In this document: positions 9,224-16,839 of the stretch, piece by piece | Numbering within the stretch: position 1 is the stretch's first letter | Layout of the letters: every line of letters begins with the position of its first letter | Notes under the pieces: generated by a model | What the model saw: only the letters and a program-made list of their open reading frames with translations | What the model was told of the DNA's origin: nothing | Databases searched by the model: none | Position numbers and translations under genes: made by a program | From: a virus | Virus record (IMG/VR): IMGVR_UViG_3300017760_000001 | Span: 62,001 to 126,000 of that record | Strand: one strand, 5' to 3' | Length of the DNA stretch: 64,000 nucleotides

Positions 9224-9580
9224 TTACCTAGTTACAGATGGGTTTACTTTTATTTTACCTTCTAGAATACGTTCTATAATCGTAACGCCATTTTCATCAT
9301 TAAACGACAACTCAACATCATACACATATCTTCCCGAAGTATTCAATGCATCAGTCTGAATATTAGTTAAAGCGAGAATAACTATACCATTACTTTTAGG
9401 ATCTTGAATAGTACAAGTAAATTCTACAGTATCATCTGCACCTGAGTTATAATTCCTCTTCATCTTAGAAGCGACTGTGTAACCAGTGAGGTCTTTTACG
9501 GAACCATCAGCTTCCTTTAGATGCATTTCAATTGCAACATCAGCGCCTTGATCGATTGAAAAGTCTTCGTAATTTGCCAT
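9224..9580 (-). CDS. Small structural protein (118 aa), beta-rich
   Basis: Starts MANYEDFSIDQGADVAIEMHL and ends in RILEGKIKVNPSVTR. The order "polar N-terminal strand, then GYTVASKMKR, then YDVELSF, then EGKIKVNP" is a pattern I associate with small beta-sandwich structural or baseplate accessory proteins in tailed phages. It is the first gene behind a late promoter (9613-9620) and probably heads the transcript that runs through gp13-gp17. No specific function is claimed. Confidence 0.6.
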   Translation of the reverse strand: MANYEDFSIDQGADVAIEMHLKEADGSVKDLTGYTVASKMKRNYNSGADDTVEFTCTIQDPKSNGIVILALTNIQTDALNTSGRYVYDVELSFNDENGVTIIERILEGKIKVNPSVTR

Positions 9581-9612
9581 AAACCTATTCTAAAAAGTAG
9601 TTTTCTTTGTTT

Positions 9613-9620
9613 TATTTATA
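9613..9620 (-). promoter_or_regulatory. T4-type late promoter
   Basis: Perfect TATAAATA, minus strand, 33 bases upstream of the ATG at 9580 in a 53-base gap. It is likely the start of the late transcript for 9224-9580, the fibre gene and the neck genes. Confidence 0.8.
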
Positions 9621-9633
9621 AGAATTGCAACCT

Positions 9634-10362
9634 TTATTTAGAACTAATTTCGGTTAATAAGTCTTCTCGGAAATCCTTACTTACCTCCCTACGATCATAG
9701 ATGTAAGAAATTGTGTGTCGCCAACACTTAGTTTTAGCTGCATGGTACATTAATTTTTCTGGTTCTCCGTAATGACCAAAGTATCCTGCTTTGAGTGACC
9801 ATCCTGGCTTATCTTGCATATACACAACCTCTTTCTTTTCAATGTCCCAGTATTTGAAATATCCCTCTCCAGTTTCACTCCACGTAAAGATAAGATTCCA
9901 AGCAGCTGCATTAGCGTTATTATGCCATGCGATATAACCCCCAGGCGGATAAACCGCATGTAGTGCATTATTCCTACAACCTAGGATATCCATTATACCA
10001 AGGTTAGTGCTGGATATATTTTTATACGCAAATTCTCTATATTTTATTTTTTCTGATGTCAATTTATAAGATGGGGAACGGTTTTTATCCAGAAAAATCG
10101 GTTTTTCTTTTTGATTAAATCTCAATTCATAACCATGTATAGTTTCAGGAAAACCATCATGTTTACGTCCCATAGAGATAATATCATGTAAATATTCATC
10201 ACTAACAAATTTATCGTCTGGATCTGCGTTTCCTGTAAGCATTGCGTTTTCTTTGAAACTATGAATATCTGAAGTGCGTGTAAGCAACGATTGATTTAAA
10301 ACTTCTAAAAGTTCTTCGTTTTCTACAGGTATAACTCGCATTCTATCATTATTTTCAATCAT
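9634..10362 (-). CDS. Oxygenase-like protein with atypical H-x-N motif
   Basis: A 242-residue protein. The core PPGGYIAWHNNANAAAWNL followed by GEGYFKYW and later MYHAAKTKCWRHTISY resembles the double-stranded beta-helix of Fe(II)/2-oxoglutarate dioxygenases: a metal-binding H-x-D/E, then a distal His and an Arg for 2-oxoglutarate. Here the first motif reads H147-N148-N149, so the usual acid is replaced by Asn; His207 or His216 and Arg215 could be the distal residues. It may therefore be a divergent or inactive member. It overlaps the glycosyltransferase-like gene upstream by one base, and both lie among fibre genes, so a role in modifying virion proteins or sugars is possible. This is inference. 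Confidence 0.5.
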   Translation of the reverse strand: MIENNDRMRVIPVENEELLEVLNQSLLTRTSDIHSFKENAMLTGNADPDDKFVSDEYLHDIISMGRKHDGFPETIHGYELRFNQKEKPIFLDKNRSPSYKLTSEKIKYREFAYKNISSTNLGIMDILGCRNNALHAVYPPGGYIAWHNNANAAAWNLIFTWSETGEGYFKYWDIEKKEVVYMQDKPGWSLKAGYFGHYGEPEKLMYHAAKTKCWRHTISYIYDRREVSKDFREDLLTEISSK

Positions 10363-11132
10363 TATTTTTTCTTGCCTTTATCATCATTTGAATTAAAAAA
10401 ATGAAAATCTTTTTTAATACCACAAGAATAATGTCTTAACACTACTGGATTCTCTGGACGTGTTATTTCCCAGTTCCAAGCGTTGTAGTAGTTCCAACGC
10501 ATGTCATCATCAAATATACCGACTTTTAAATCTTTATATTTGGATTCTTTCTTTGTCAACCACCAGAGAGAGAACTGATCCCAAGCTTGAAGGGATTTTG
10601 CATATCCTTCTGGCCACCATTCTTTATCCATTTGTTTTTTGGTAAGTTCCCACCATTCATTTATAAATTCACGAACAATGGGTTTAGTCATATCGTAAAG
10701 ACAAACACCCCCACAGAGATCAAAATGAGTTCTTCCCTCATCGGGTGTATCAAAGTCATATTCAGCGTAAATATAATCTCTTTCTGGTGTGAGCGCAGAA
10801 AAAACGACATCGTGGTCTTTCATTTCATCCCAGATTGTAATAATGTCTTCATGTTCACATTGCATATCTGCATCAATATACATTGTGATGTCGTAAGGAG
10901 ATTGAGCCATGCCCCATAGTTTGGCACGGTAGTGATCATCACAAATTATAATATTGTCAGCTAATTCTCTACCGTAATCATCGATCATCCACTCTTCACA
11001 CACCAATGTAACATTGGCGTCCTCGTAGTAGTCTCTAATAGAATCTATTAGGTTGGTAGCGTAGATGTAAAAAGATCTCTTGCGAGAAGCAACAACTAAA
11101 AAACCTTTACTTTTTTGTTTCTTCTTCGGCAC
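10362..11132 (-). CDS. GT-A type glycosyltransferase-like protein
   Basis: The product of about 256 residues has a Rossmann-like start (KGFLVVASRKRSFYIYATN) and a metal/nucleotide-sugar motif in MYIDADMQCEHEDI, the D-x-D of GT-A glycosyltransferases. A later acceptor-side segment reads HFDLCGGVCLYDM, as in GT8-like enzymes. The donor and acceptor are unknown. I prefer the GTG at 11132, which has an AGGAG site 7 nt upstream; TTG at 11153 or ATG at 11147 would extend it by a few residues without a good ribosome site. It overlaps the upstream gene by 26 bases and the oxygenase-like gene by one. Position among fibre genes hints at fibre glycosylation. Confidence 0.6.
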   Translation of the reverse strand: MPKKKQKSKGFLVVASRKRSFYIYATNLIDSIRDYYEDANVTLVCEEWMIDDYGRELADNIIICDDHYRAKLWGMAQSPYDITMYIDADMQCEHEDIITIWDEMKDHDVVFSALTPERDYIYAEYDFDTPDEGRTHFDLCGGVCLYDMTKPIVREFINEWWELTKKQMDKEWWPEGYAKSLQAWDQFSLWWLTKKESKYKDLKVGIFDDDMRWNYYNAWNWEITRPENPVVLRHYSCGIKKDFHFFNSNDDKGKKK

Positions 11133-11589
11133 TCTCTTTCTCCTCATTAGCAATGTATTCTTGAAGAATCATCATTGCATATAGATCAACTTCAACTTTG
11201 CTTTTAGCACGTCTAAGTTTTGCCTTGAGTTTTCTATTTTTACATTTTTTTATTTCTTCAACTTCAAAGGCTTCCATTTTATACCCAAAAAGTTTCTCTA
11301 ACGCACGTGCCTTTTCGTGTTCAATGTCACGAATTTTTTTCTCTTCTTTTTCGGCTTTCTTTCTTGTTAGACGTTCTTCGGTGTTTTTGGTGATAAGGTC
11401 TTCGCCTAGAACTTCAATAAGTTCTTCAAAATCCGAATTTAAATTCCCCGACTTGGTGAATTTTTTAAGTCGCATTACCTGTTCGACTTTTTTATCTTCA
11501 TCGTCAATGATTTGCAAAATGCAAGTCACGTCATCTTTGGTATCTGGTGCTTCCCAAAAAGCATTATCTAACCATTTTCTACTACTCAT
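11107..11589 (-). CDS. Charged helical protein (160 aa), unknown
   Basis: Starts MSSRKWLDNAFWEAPDTKDD behind a clean AGGAG site. The C-terminal two thirds are highly charged and helical (RKKAEKEEKKIRDIEHEKA, then KNRKLKAKLRRAKSKVEV), suggesting a coiled coil or nucleic-acid/protein scaffold. I do not recognise the family. A TATAAT-like element lies at 11618-11623 without a convincing -35, so regulation is unclear. Confidence 0.55.
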   Translation of the reverse strand: MSSRKWLDNAFWEAPDTKDDVTCILQIIDDEDKKVEQVMRLKKFTKSGNLNSDFEELIEVLGEDLITKNTEERLTRKKAEKEEKKIRDIEHEKARALEKLFGYKMEAFEVEEIKKCKNRKLKAKLRRAKSKVEVDLYAMMILQEYIANEEKESAEEETKK

Positions 11590-11639
11590 CTCAATCTCCT
11601 AATTGTTTAATGATGATATTATATGTATGTAGTCTTTAA

Positions 11640-11855
11640 CTAAAGAGGGTCTCCATGAGTGTCTCTGATCCACTCATTGTCCGTACTCAGATGTTGTACG
11701 AAAAAATGGACAATTGTAGAATCTCCTCTTTTACTTTCTCTTAAAGTTTCAAATTCAACCATAGCGTCTGACCAACCTGTTTCTATTCTTAGATGTATGG
11801 TATCTTCTTGTTCCGAAGTTTCTAAATTTAATGAAGTGTATCCTATTTCTATCAT
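11640..11855 (-). CDS. Small unknown protein (71 aa)
   Basis: Starts MIEIGYTSLNLETSEQEDTI. It is acidic, with no recognisable motif. It overlaps the upstream fibre gene by 4 bases, typical of coupled phage genes, and so is probably a small structural or accessory partner of that fibre. Confidence 0.5.
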   Translation of the reverse strand: MIEIGYTSLNLETSEQEDTIHLRIETGWSDAMVEFETLRESKRGDSTIVHFFVQHLSTDNEWIRDTHGDPL

Positions 11856-13411
11856 GATGGGTCTTTACATCCTATTAACATTATTGTGCCGTCAAGAGCT
11901 GTTATTTTGTCGGTGCCTGATAAACTAGTTGGTTGGGTTGTATAGTATTTAAATTGAATCCTTACTTCACGATTTAAACTTGTCTTAGGGAACACTACCT
12001 TATGCCTTATTTGATCCATAAAATGAGATAAAGGTTGTATCGTGTGTTTTCTTACATAAGCAAAATTAAGCGCCCTCATTTCTGTATGCCAGAGACCAGA
12101 ACCTATAAATCCTGTAACATTGTAATAACAATCAAAACTTGTAGTTTGTCCAGCAGAAAGATTGGTGGCACCACCAAAATTATTATAATGAAACATACTG
12201 GATACTCTTATATAAGTTTTATCTTCTGATGCTACATAATAAATATTCGAAGAGTAGAAAGGGTATGAAGCTCCACTAGCGCTATTCCCAAACTTACCTA
12301 AACCAACCATTAATACATCTCGCAGATCTCCGCTGAATCTCCACAAGCCGGTGAACTGTGCTGGAGAACTTACAAATGTCCCTGGCCCTATATTAACAGA
12401 CTCAGTAGATGTCCCTTTTGATTTTAGTTGTATACCCACATTATAATCAGTAATCAGTCTGCTCGAACTAGAAGTACTTTGGACAATATAGTTCATATTA
12501 AAATCTAATATTGCTCTTTTTGGCCCAGCTGCTGGTTGAGGTATATAAAGCTCATGAATAATGTTTGTTCCACTGGTGCTAGCAATATTGAAGTTATCGC
12601 TGGAGGCACCTTTACCATTAACTTGAAAATTGTAAACCTCTGTAGCTCCATCTCCATCTGTGGGTTGATCTAACGTTACTGCATTTTTAAGTGTTATTTT
12701 GTGTGGGATGCCACTACCATTAATGCCTGAACCTATATTAATATTTTGAGTTGATGTAGCATTTATGTTTGTAGTACCGATATTAATATTACTAGTACCA
12801 CCAGTAGCTATATTGCCCCCAATATCGATTGTTTTGGTTTGCGACCCAGAAGTAGTACCAGAACCTAAAGAAACTGAATAAGTTGAAACACCTCTGCCGA
12901 TATTTATGTCACCTGAACTTGTTGTTGATCCTAAATTGATATCTCCAAAAAAGTTATCAACTGTAAGACCACCTGTAATATCAGTAGTACCATAGGTGGT
13001 TCCAATATTTATTAAAGTATTAGTAGTTGCAGGGCCGCCTTCTCTCCCAATATTAATTGTTTGAACCGCATTTCCTGCTAATGTGCCGCCAGCAATGTTA
13101 ATTGTATTTGAATCCTGACTTTTACCAACAGTGATAGTACCTGTTGTATTAGTAGAACCTAGAGAGATAGTATCTGATGCGGTAGACGGAGATACTTCTA
13201 GTTTTCCGTTTATCTGAGCGGAATCGTTGACGAGCAAAGCGTCAACATCTGCGTTGGTCAGATTTGATCCGACTTCGAATATATCATTACCACCACGAGA
13301 GTAAAGAACTCCATCTGCGGTGTTGAGGGCTAGTTCGCCTTCTACGATATTGTTGGTGTCAGGAGCATTACCAGACGTATTGCTCCGTTTGATTTTAATG
13401 GTGGATGACAT
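11852..13411 (-). CDS. Fibre-type protein with INIG repeats and a C-terminal head
   Basis: 519 residues. The N terminus (MSSTIKIKRSNTSGNAPDTN, then EGELALNTADGVLY) matches the fibre anchor of the gene at 7402-8961. Residues about 80-235 are a regular Gly/Asn/Thr repeat with INIG, ISLG and INLG units every 15-20 residues, which predicts a trimeric beta-helix shaft. The C-terminal 250 residues change character (YIVQSTSSSSRLITDYNVG; SFDCYYNVTGFIGSGLWHTE) and lack repeats, as expected for a receptor-binding tip. The start has a GAGG site 7 nt upstream. A 90-base gap precedes it, with no exact late promoter. Confidence 0.7.
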   Translation of the reverse strand: MSSTIKIKRSNTSGNAPDTNNIVEGELALNTADGVLYSRGGNDIFEVGSNLTNADVDALLVNDSAQINGKLEVSPSTASDTISLGSTNTTGTITVGKSQDSNTINIAGGTLAGNAVQTINIGREGGPATTNTLINIGTTYGTTDITGGLTVDNFFGDINLGSTTSSGDINIGRGVSTYSVSLGSGTTSGSQTKTIDIGGNIATGGTSNINIGTTNINATSTQNINIGSGINGSGIPHKITLKNAVTLDQPTDGDGATEVYNFQVNGKGASSDNFNIASTSGTNIIHELYIPQPAAGPKRAILDFNMNYIVQSTSSSSRLITDYNVGIQLKSKGTSTESVNIGPGTFVSSPAQFTGLWRFSGDLRDVLMVGLGKFGNSASGASYPFYSSNIYYVASEDKTYIRVSSMFHYNNFGGATNLSAGQTTSFDCYYNVTGFIGSGLWHTEMRALNFAYVRKHTIQPLSHFMDQIRHKVVFPKTSLNREVRIQFKYYTTQPTSLSGTDKITALDGTIMLIGCKDPS

Positions 13412-13501
13412 ATGTACCTCTGTTTGTTCAATCTCTATTTAGAGTTTATTTAAATCTTATCTTCCCTGTATATACAAGGTTTGCGATAGATAAAATCTTA
13501 C

Positions 13502-16500
13502 TTATGTTGTTCTTACATATAATGTATACGTTTGTATATTTTCGTAACCAGCTTGAATTGTTGATCCTATATAATTTCCAACATAACTTTCAAGTCTGGT
13601 ACTACTGAAAGTTCTTATAAAATCACCAGTATATACACCAGTGTAGTATTCGTACCTATTTCTAACTTGGGTGCTTTGATAATTTGCGGTTGCATCTAAT
13701 TCGTTGATGTAAGTTATTTCTGTGTCCCTTGTTGATGTAACAGATCTGTTAACTACTTTAGTACTTTGGAAATTACCAGTAAATGTTTTACTAACATAAT
13801 CTAGAGTGTTAACGGATGTCTGCCTAGTCGAAGTATATAGGTTGTTTGATTGACGATCAACTGAAATACTTGCAGTAGAATTACGAGTTCTATCCTTTAT
13901 AAAATCACCAGCAAATTGTCTAACATAATCACCAACAAAAGTCCCCACTGAGTCACCTTGTTCAACTATAGTACGAGTAGAGAGTCGTGTTCTGTTACCC
14001 TCCCTGACGCTAACTCTCTCACTTACGCTCGTAGCGGAATTTTGGAAGTTACCAATATAATCACCAGTGTATTTCGGAATGTAGTCACCAACAAAGTTTC
14101 CTTCAAAAGTTAAAGTACTTTCTTCGGTATAATCACCAATAAAATCACCAACAAAAACGCTACTAAAATTACCAGTATAAGTTACTTGCCTAGGTTTTAG
14201 AACAATGCTTTGAAAGTCGCCAACATAATTAGTTATTCTTGTGACGGAAGTTCTGGTCTGATCTCTCTCTTTTGTAATAGAATCTTTTGTTTCTCTAGCG
14301 TAAGCGACATCGGGTTCTCTCGTGTAGTTTGTTATAACATCGACCGATGTATGTCTTGTACTAATGTAAGTCTTATTTACTGTCACGTCTGCCGTACGTC
14401 TTACCGATTCATTAGTATATGCGACAAAACCTATATAACCACCAGTGTAACCTTCCAGTCTGAGGCCACCAGTGTAATCCCTTATGTAATTTCCTTCATA
14501 CGTTCTGACGTAATTACCAACGAAATACTGAGGGTCATAAAATGGAAGACCTACGTAGTTACCTACAAAAACATCTTCGCCAACATACGTTGAGGAGGGC
14601 CCGCCTGGGGCTGTGCGGTACACGAAACCTATATAGGAATCAGCGTAGTGAGGGTTGTCTGGAGTACCTGATACATAACTCCTACTACCTACGTAAGTTA
14701 TCGTCCCTTGCCCTGTGTACGATCCAGCGTTATCTTTCCTAAACCGAGTAAAATCAGGATAAGGAGCTGGGCCCAGAGTAAAGAATCCAATCTGTTTAGG
14801 ATCATCAAAATCAGCTGTATAACCGCCGGGAATATGCTTTATATACACTGCTCTGCCGGCAAAAAACCCACTTGGGTCTGTATCTGTGCTTGACCCGATC
14901 GCTTCATCAGCCTGCCATCCAGATTTAAGATAATTACCAGAATATACTGGGTCGCCCATGTTGGCGTCACGTACTCTACTGTAAGCTACCTGAGTCCTTT
15001 GAGTATAGTTGCCTGTATAGGTAATTGATGTAGCGACAGAATTAAGATAGTTCTGCGGAGGCAGTAAGTAGTTACCAATGAAATTAGCGATGAAGTCGCC
15101 AGTATAGTTACCAGTATATTGTCTAGTATAATTCCCAACAAAATCACCAATGAAGTCGCCAGTATAGTTACCAGTAAAATCTCTAACATAAACACCAGTA
15201 TAATCACCAACAAAATCTCTACTAAAATCACCAGTATAAGTTACTTGTCTATTCTGTTCATAGTTACCAATAAATTCCACTACACGTTCACGTGTACGTA
15301 CCAATTTTATTATTGGTGTTATTGTATTGCGTGTAGAAACAAAATTTGAAACTCTAGTATTAGTTACAGATGCGTAGTTACCTTCGAAATTAGCGCCACC
15401 ATAGTTACCAGCGAAATTAGTTGATCGATGGAATGTGAAATTACCAGTATAGTTACCAGTATAACCTATACCAGCGGTATATCCAATAAAATCACCAGTA
15501 TAGTCACCAGCGTAAGGATTACTGAATGTCAGACCAGTATAAGTTATTTCGTTTGGTTTTAGTACATTAACAGATCTATGTTTTATTATATTACGTGAAA
15601 AATTACCAGTATAAGATACTTGATATGTATCAGTATAATTACCAATGAAGTCGCCAATATAGTTACCTTCATATTGCCTAACATAATCCCCAGTATAAGC
15701 CCCAGTATAATCAATTTCAACAGAACCAATAAAATTACCCTCATATGCTGTTGTATATTCACCAGCAAAATTACCAATAAAATCACCCACAAATTCTTTT
15801 ATAAAATCACCAAGATAATCACCAACGAACAATCTGTTAAAAGTTTTACTTACAGGGAGTTCACGATTTTCGTCTCTCTCTCCGATAAAACCAGAGACTC
15901 TGGGTTTTAATTGATCAACATCTATTTTATTATTTCTTATGTCTGTCGCTGTACCTACTGATGCCCAAGTTCCTGTATCGGTAGGAACTCCTTGACCAGA
16001 ACTCCTCAATTGGTAAGTGCCTACATTGCCTTGTATGCCTCTTCGGTACTTACACCTTTTACCTATCACATAGGATAGATCATCAGCAGAGAGGGGTTTT
16101 ATTGATAGGTTTTCTGGATCAGTAATAGCTTGGGATACATTGTTTACACGGTCAAGTTTAGCGATATTACATGAAGTGGCGCCAGTTGGAATACTACCAG
16201 TAGTTCCTTTTTTTCTCCAAATATGATAAACTACACTAGTGCCGTCCGTTCTTCTATCGGTAAAGAGAGTGGTAGTTGTTCCACCGCCTCCAGTATTGAC
16301 TTTTTCGTAGGTTGGGTCATTAAATGTGGATGGTTCTAATCTGAGAGAACCAGCGTAATCGTTTTGTACGATAAGACCATTCATCTTATCAGCAAAGGTG
16401 TCTAAGTCAGTATCATTTATCTCATGAAGACCAAGTTTGTCATCAACTGTACCATAAACTAAAGGTCTATTGCGTATAGTTCCTTCTAGACTGGTATTCG

Positions 16501-16810
16501 GGTAACTTCCTGATTCAACAGTATTTAAATATGTTGTGGTACTGGTAATCGATATCGAAGATTCTGGATGAGTACCTACTTGTTCATTATATTTTGTATC
16601 TACATATGATCCTACTTCAAAAGTACCGCTTTGTGATTGAGTACCTGTTCTAAGTGTACCATAAGAATCGGAGACATCACGATATACATTGAGTTCAACA
16701 CCAGCAAGGTGAGCGACATACTTTTCTTCGGCCGCAGACAACCGTTGTAAATCACCTTTACCAATAGGCGTATTACCTTCCGTTATCTTGAGTAGTAAGT
16801 CTGTTGACAT
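13502..16810 (-). CDS. Giant fibre-region protein of aromatic-x-Gly-Asp/Asn tetrapeptide repeats
   Basis: 1102 residues. After a non-repetitive N-terminal part of about 330 residues (MSTDLLLKITEGNTPIGKGD; LSAAEEKYVAHLAGVELN), most of the protein consists of tetrapeptide units of the form (Y/F)-x-G-(D/N), for example YTGDFIGDFVGNYTRQYTGN. The units come in blocks separated by Ser/Thr/Arg-rich linkers (TSTR, RTSV) and short loops. I know similar YxGN-type repeats from structural proteins of marine T4-like phages but no solved fold. It sits among fibre genes and is presumably virion-associated. The start follows an AAGG site. Confidence 0.65.
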   Translation of the reverse strand: MSTDLLLKITEGNTPIGKGDLQRLSAAEEKYVAHLAGVELNVYRDVSDSYGTLRTGTQSQSGTFEVGSYVDTKYNEQVGTHPESSISITSTTTYLNTVESGSYPNTSLEGTIRNRPLVYGTVDDKLGLHEINDTDLDTFADKMNGLIVQNDYAGSLRLEPSTFNDPTYEKVNTGGGGTTTTLFTDRRTDGTSVVYHIWRKKGTTGSIPTGATSCNIAKLDRVNNVSQAITDPENLSIKPLSADDLSYVIGKRCKYRRGIQGNVGTYQLRSSGQGVPTDTGTWASVGTATDIRNNKIDVDQLKPRVSGFIGERDENRELPVSKTFNRLFVGDYLGDFIKEFVGDFIGNFAGEYTTAYEGNFIGSVEIDYTGAYTGDYVRQYEGNYIGDFIGNYTDTYQVSYTGNFSRNIIKHRSVNVLKPNEITYTGLTFSNPYAGDYTGDFIGYTAGIGYTGNYTGNFTFHRSTNFAGNYGGANFEGNYASVTNTRVSNFVSTRNTITPIIKLVRTRERVVEFIGNYEQNRQVTYTGDFSRDFVGDYTGVYVRDFTGNYTGDFIGDFVGNYTRQYTGNYTGDFIANFIGNYLLPPQNYLNSVATSITYTGNYTQRTQVAYSRVRDANMGDPVYSGNYLKSGWQADEAIGSSTDTDPSGFFAGRAVYIKHIPGGYTADFDDPKQIGFFTLGPAPYPDFTRFRKDNAGSYTGQGTITYVGSRSYVSGTPDNPHYADSYIGFVYRTAPGGPSSTYVGEDVFVGNYVGLPFYDPQYFVGNYVRTYEGNYIRDYTGGLRLEGYTGGYIGFVAYTNESVRRTADVTVNKTYISTRHTSVDVITNYTREPDVAYARETKDSITKERDQTRTSVTRITNYVGDFQSIVLKPRQVTYTGNFSSVFVGDFIGDYTEESTLTFEGNFVGDYIPKYTGDYIGNFQNSATSVSERVSVREGNRTRLSTRTIVEQGDSVGTFVGDYVRQFAGDFIKDRTRNSTASISVDRQSNNLYTSTRQTSVNTLDYVSKTFTGNFQSTKVVNRSVTSTRDTEITYINELDATANYQSTQVRNRYEYYTGVYTGDFIRTFSSTRLESYVGNYIGSTIQAGYENIQTYTLYVRTT
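14010..15840 (-). repeat. 12-base-period coding repeat (tetrapeptide arrays)
   Basis: Within the gene at 13502-16810 the DNA is built from degenerate 12-base units encoding (Y/F)-x-G-(D/N). The densest stretches are about 15060-15240 and 15600-15840. Units differ at synonymous positions, so the array is maintained as protein rather than being a fresh DNA expansion. Confidence 0.75.
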
Positions 16811-16839
16811 TCAGTTACAACCTTTTGTGGGTTTCTATA

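Noticed and set aside
13430-13460. TTTAAATA / CTAAATAG elements before the fibre at 11852-13411
   Set aside because: At best 6-7 of 8 bases match the late element in an AT-rich gap; position is suggestive but not diagnostic.
13502-16810. RTX-type calcium repeat
   Set aside because: RTX uses nine-residue GGxGxDxUx units; here the period is four and the Gly-Gly pair is missing.
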